From the NCBI GenBank assembly GCA_947175555.1, contig CAMWNK010000015.1, forward strand, positions 1-33,429: a DNA stretch of 33,429 nucleotides, read 5' to 3'. Source of the DNA: an uncultured Clostridia bacterium. GTDB lineage: Bacteria; Bacillota; Clostridia; Christensenellales; UBA3700. This document shows positions 32,192 through 33,429 of this stretch, piece after piece. The notes under the pieces are model-generated. The model did not search any database. It saw nothing but the letters and a program-made list of their open reading frames with translations, and was not told the DNA's origin. A program made the position numbers and the translations under genes. Position 1 is the first letter of the stretch; the number at the start of each line of letters is the position of its first letter.

Positions 32192-33429
32192 TTACTCTAC
32201 GTAATCGTCGTCGCCTGCTCCGCCCTTGACTTCCGAATCCAAAGTATCTGCATCTTCCCCGCTACGGTGCGTAGCATCGCGCAGATATTGACGCATCTTA
32301 CTGTTGCCTCGTATTATCACGCCCGCCATTATTATGCAGAGCACAAGCAATACTCCTACAGCGGCTATCGTAACGATATACAGCTTCTTCTTCACGTATT
32401 CGCTTCCGTCGAAATTCCCAAGCCCGCCCTCTACGAGCTGCCCTGCCTTTACGGTGAACGTTGCGCTTAAGTCGCCGTAGCTTACAGTAATTGTGTTGTC
32501 GCCCTCGCTCAGTGCTCCGTCGGGAGAATATGTATAATCGCTATTGTTAAGCTCCACTTTCTCGCCGTCGGGATATATTCCGTAGACCACCATACCGTAA
32601 CTATCGAAACTGTCGCCTGTAGAATAATTCTTTTTATAATTTCCGCCTACCTCGATTGAAATTATCTTGTAATCTCCATTGCCGCTTGCGTCTACTATTA
32701 TTACGTACTCGCATACGTCCGAGCACGCTCCGTCTATGGCGTACTTAGATGTGTCTATGCTTATCTTGACGCTATAGCTGCCTGTCCACTTGGAGCTTAC
32801 CGCGTTGCCGTTTGCATCGGCATACGTTACGTTTGCATCCGTTATTATCGTGCCTGCACCGTCTGTTACCGTTACTACAGGGTGTTGCACTGCGTCGTTA
32901 AACGTCAGACTGTCGCCGTTTGCAAATGGATTACCCGCTCCGTCCGTCCAGTCTATAAACACTAAGGACATGCCCGCGCCGAGGATTATATCAAATACTA
33001 CCGTAGTATTGGACAAGCTGTAATTGAGATAGTTGGGATCGGTGCGAGCTATGCTAACGCTTACGCTGTAGCCGTTGTGCACCTTGCTCGCGTTGGTATC
33101 TCCGCTGTACTCGAAGTTGATATTGCCATTCTCGAAGTTGACTATCGACGCGGTAGGTCTGTGCACGTTGCCGTCTGCTACAAAAGAAGTATTGTCCCAC
33201 ATCACTCGCACTGCGTACGGATTGATATTCCACTTGATATCGATATAGTCATCTGCTCTGCCGTCGTCCCACTCGTAGTTGCTATTGGCAAGTCTTATCC
33301 TCACCGTATAGTTAGTCGCGCTCACGTTGCGCTGCAAGGCGTTGCTTGTATTGACGTAACTGCCGTTGTAATCAGGGATATATTGCGTAATGTCTATATC
33401 ACTGCCGTTGTATATTATCTTGTTCCTGT
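32192..33429 (-). CDS. Cell-surface protein with Ig-like domains and membrane anchor (partial)
   Basis: The C-terminal 411 residues of a larger protein whose frame stays open to the window edge, so the N terminus is missing. Repeated strand-rich segments with the NYTVRIRL...W wording (NYTVRIRLANSNYEWDDG) and YSVSVSI resemble bacterial MBG/YDG-type Ig-like repeats. A Big_3-like domain follows (GDSFDSYGMVVYGIYPDGEK, then EGDNTITVSYGDLSATFTV). Near the C terminus is one membrane helix (LYIVTIAAVGVLLVLCIIMA) and an acidic cytoplasmic tail of about 38 residues. It is probably an exposed adhesin or structural protein; the ligand is unknown. Confidence 0.8.
   Translation of the reverse strand, partial: RNKIIYNGSDIDITQYIPDYNGSYVNTSNALQRNVSATNYTVRIRLANSNYEWDDGRADDYIDIKWNINPYAVRVMWDNTSFVADGNVHRPTASIVNFENGNINFEYSGDTNASKVHNGYSVSVSIARTDPNYLNYSLSNTTVVFDIILGAGMSLVFIDWTDGAGNPFANGDSLTFNDAVQHPVVTVTDGAGTIITDANVTYADANGNAVSSKWTGSYSVKISIDTSKYAIDGACSDVCEYVIIVDASGNGDYKIISIEVGGNYKKNYSTGDSFDSYGMVVYGIYPDGEKVELNNSDYTYSPDGALSEGDNTITVSYGDLSATFTVKAGQLVEGGLGNFDGSEYVKKKLYIVTIAAVGVLLVLCIIMAGVIIRGNSKMRQYLRDATHRSGEDADTLDSEVKGGAGDDDYVE

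Overview
The window comes from a Gram-positive bacterium, most likely a member of the Clostridia. Four things point there: the canonical Firmicutes order of the S10-spc-alpha ribosomal gene cluster, with adk, map, a KOW gene, infA and rpmJ after secY; the zinc-binding (Cys) forms of S4, S14 and L36; strong AGGAGG ribosome-binding sites; and a DUF951 gene, a UPF0237/UPF0210 pair and a TrpXYZ-like ABC transporter. A finer placement (for example Christensenellales) would be a guess. Base composition is moderate and no transferred island, phage, IS element or CRISPR array is visible.

Layout. 1-340: a tRNA-Arg(ACG) gene on the minus strand with a full-consensus promoter and a terminator. 552-3319: a polar amino-acid ABC transporter operon (lipoprotein, permease, ATPase) with its own promoter and a terminator shared with a convergent GNAT acetyltransferase gene (3394-3885). 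4140-7129: a minus-strand TrpXYZ-type ABC transporter operon, divergent from trxB (thioredoxin reductase, 7325-8227). 8246-10035: two minus-strand genes, a glycerol-1-phosphate dehydrogenase-like protein whose active site looks degenerate and an unrecognised 160-residue protein. 10098-14185: a plus-strand five-gene operon (hydrolase-like protein without its nucleophile, DUF951 protein, signal peptidase I, ACT-domain protein, UPF0210 protein) that seems to start from an almost leaderless transcript.

14190-15148 is the most unusual part. It holds three copies of a roughly 250-nt non-coding structured repeat. Copy A is on the plus strand just after the UPF0210 stop codon. Copies B and C lie head to tail on the minus strand, and C overlaps the stop codon of a zinc-ribbon membrane protein gene. 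Helices at equivalent positions have different sequences but still pair, which suggests that structure is conserved. I cannot assign the family. Two tandem paralogous zinc-ribbon/membrane genes follow (15144-15770).

16160-32091 is one long minus-strand ribosomal cluster. It reads from rpsJ (S10) through secY, adk, map and infA to rpmJ. It is then re-initiated by an extended -10 promoter lying on an intergenic terminator, which drives rpsM-rpsK-rpsD-rpoA-rplQ. Both promoters are followed by long leaders (about 110 and 180 nt) with pairing potential that suits ribosomal-protein autoregulation. At the right edge (32192-33429) is the C-terminal part of a cell-surface protein with Ig-like domains and a membrane anchor, cut by the window end.

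The genes combine core translation and secretion (ribosome, SecY, signal peptidase, Map, RNA polymerase alpha), nutrient uptake (two ABC systems), thiol redox (TrxB) and surface functions. Start codons were chosen from ribosome-binding sites where several were possible.
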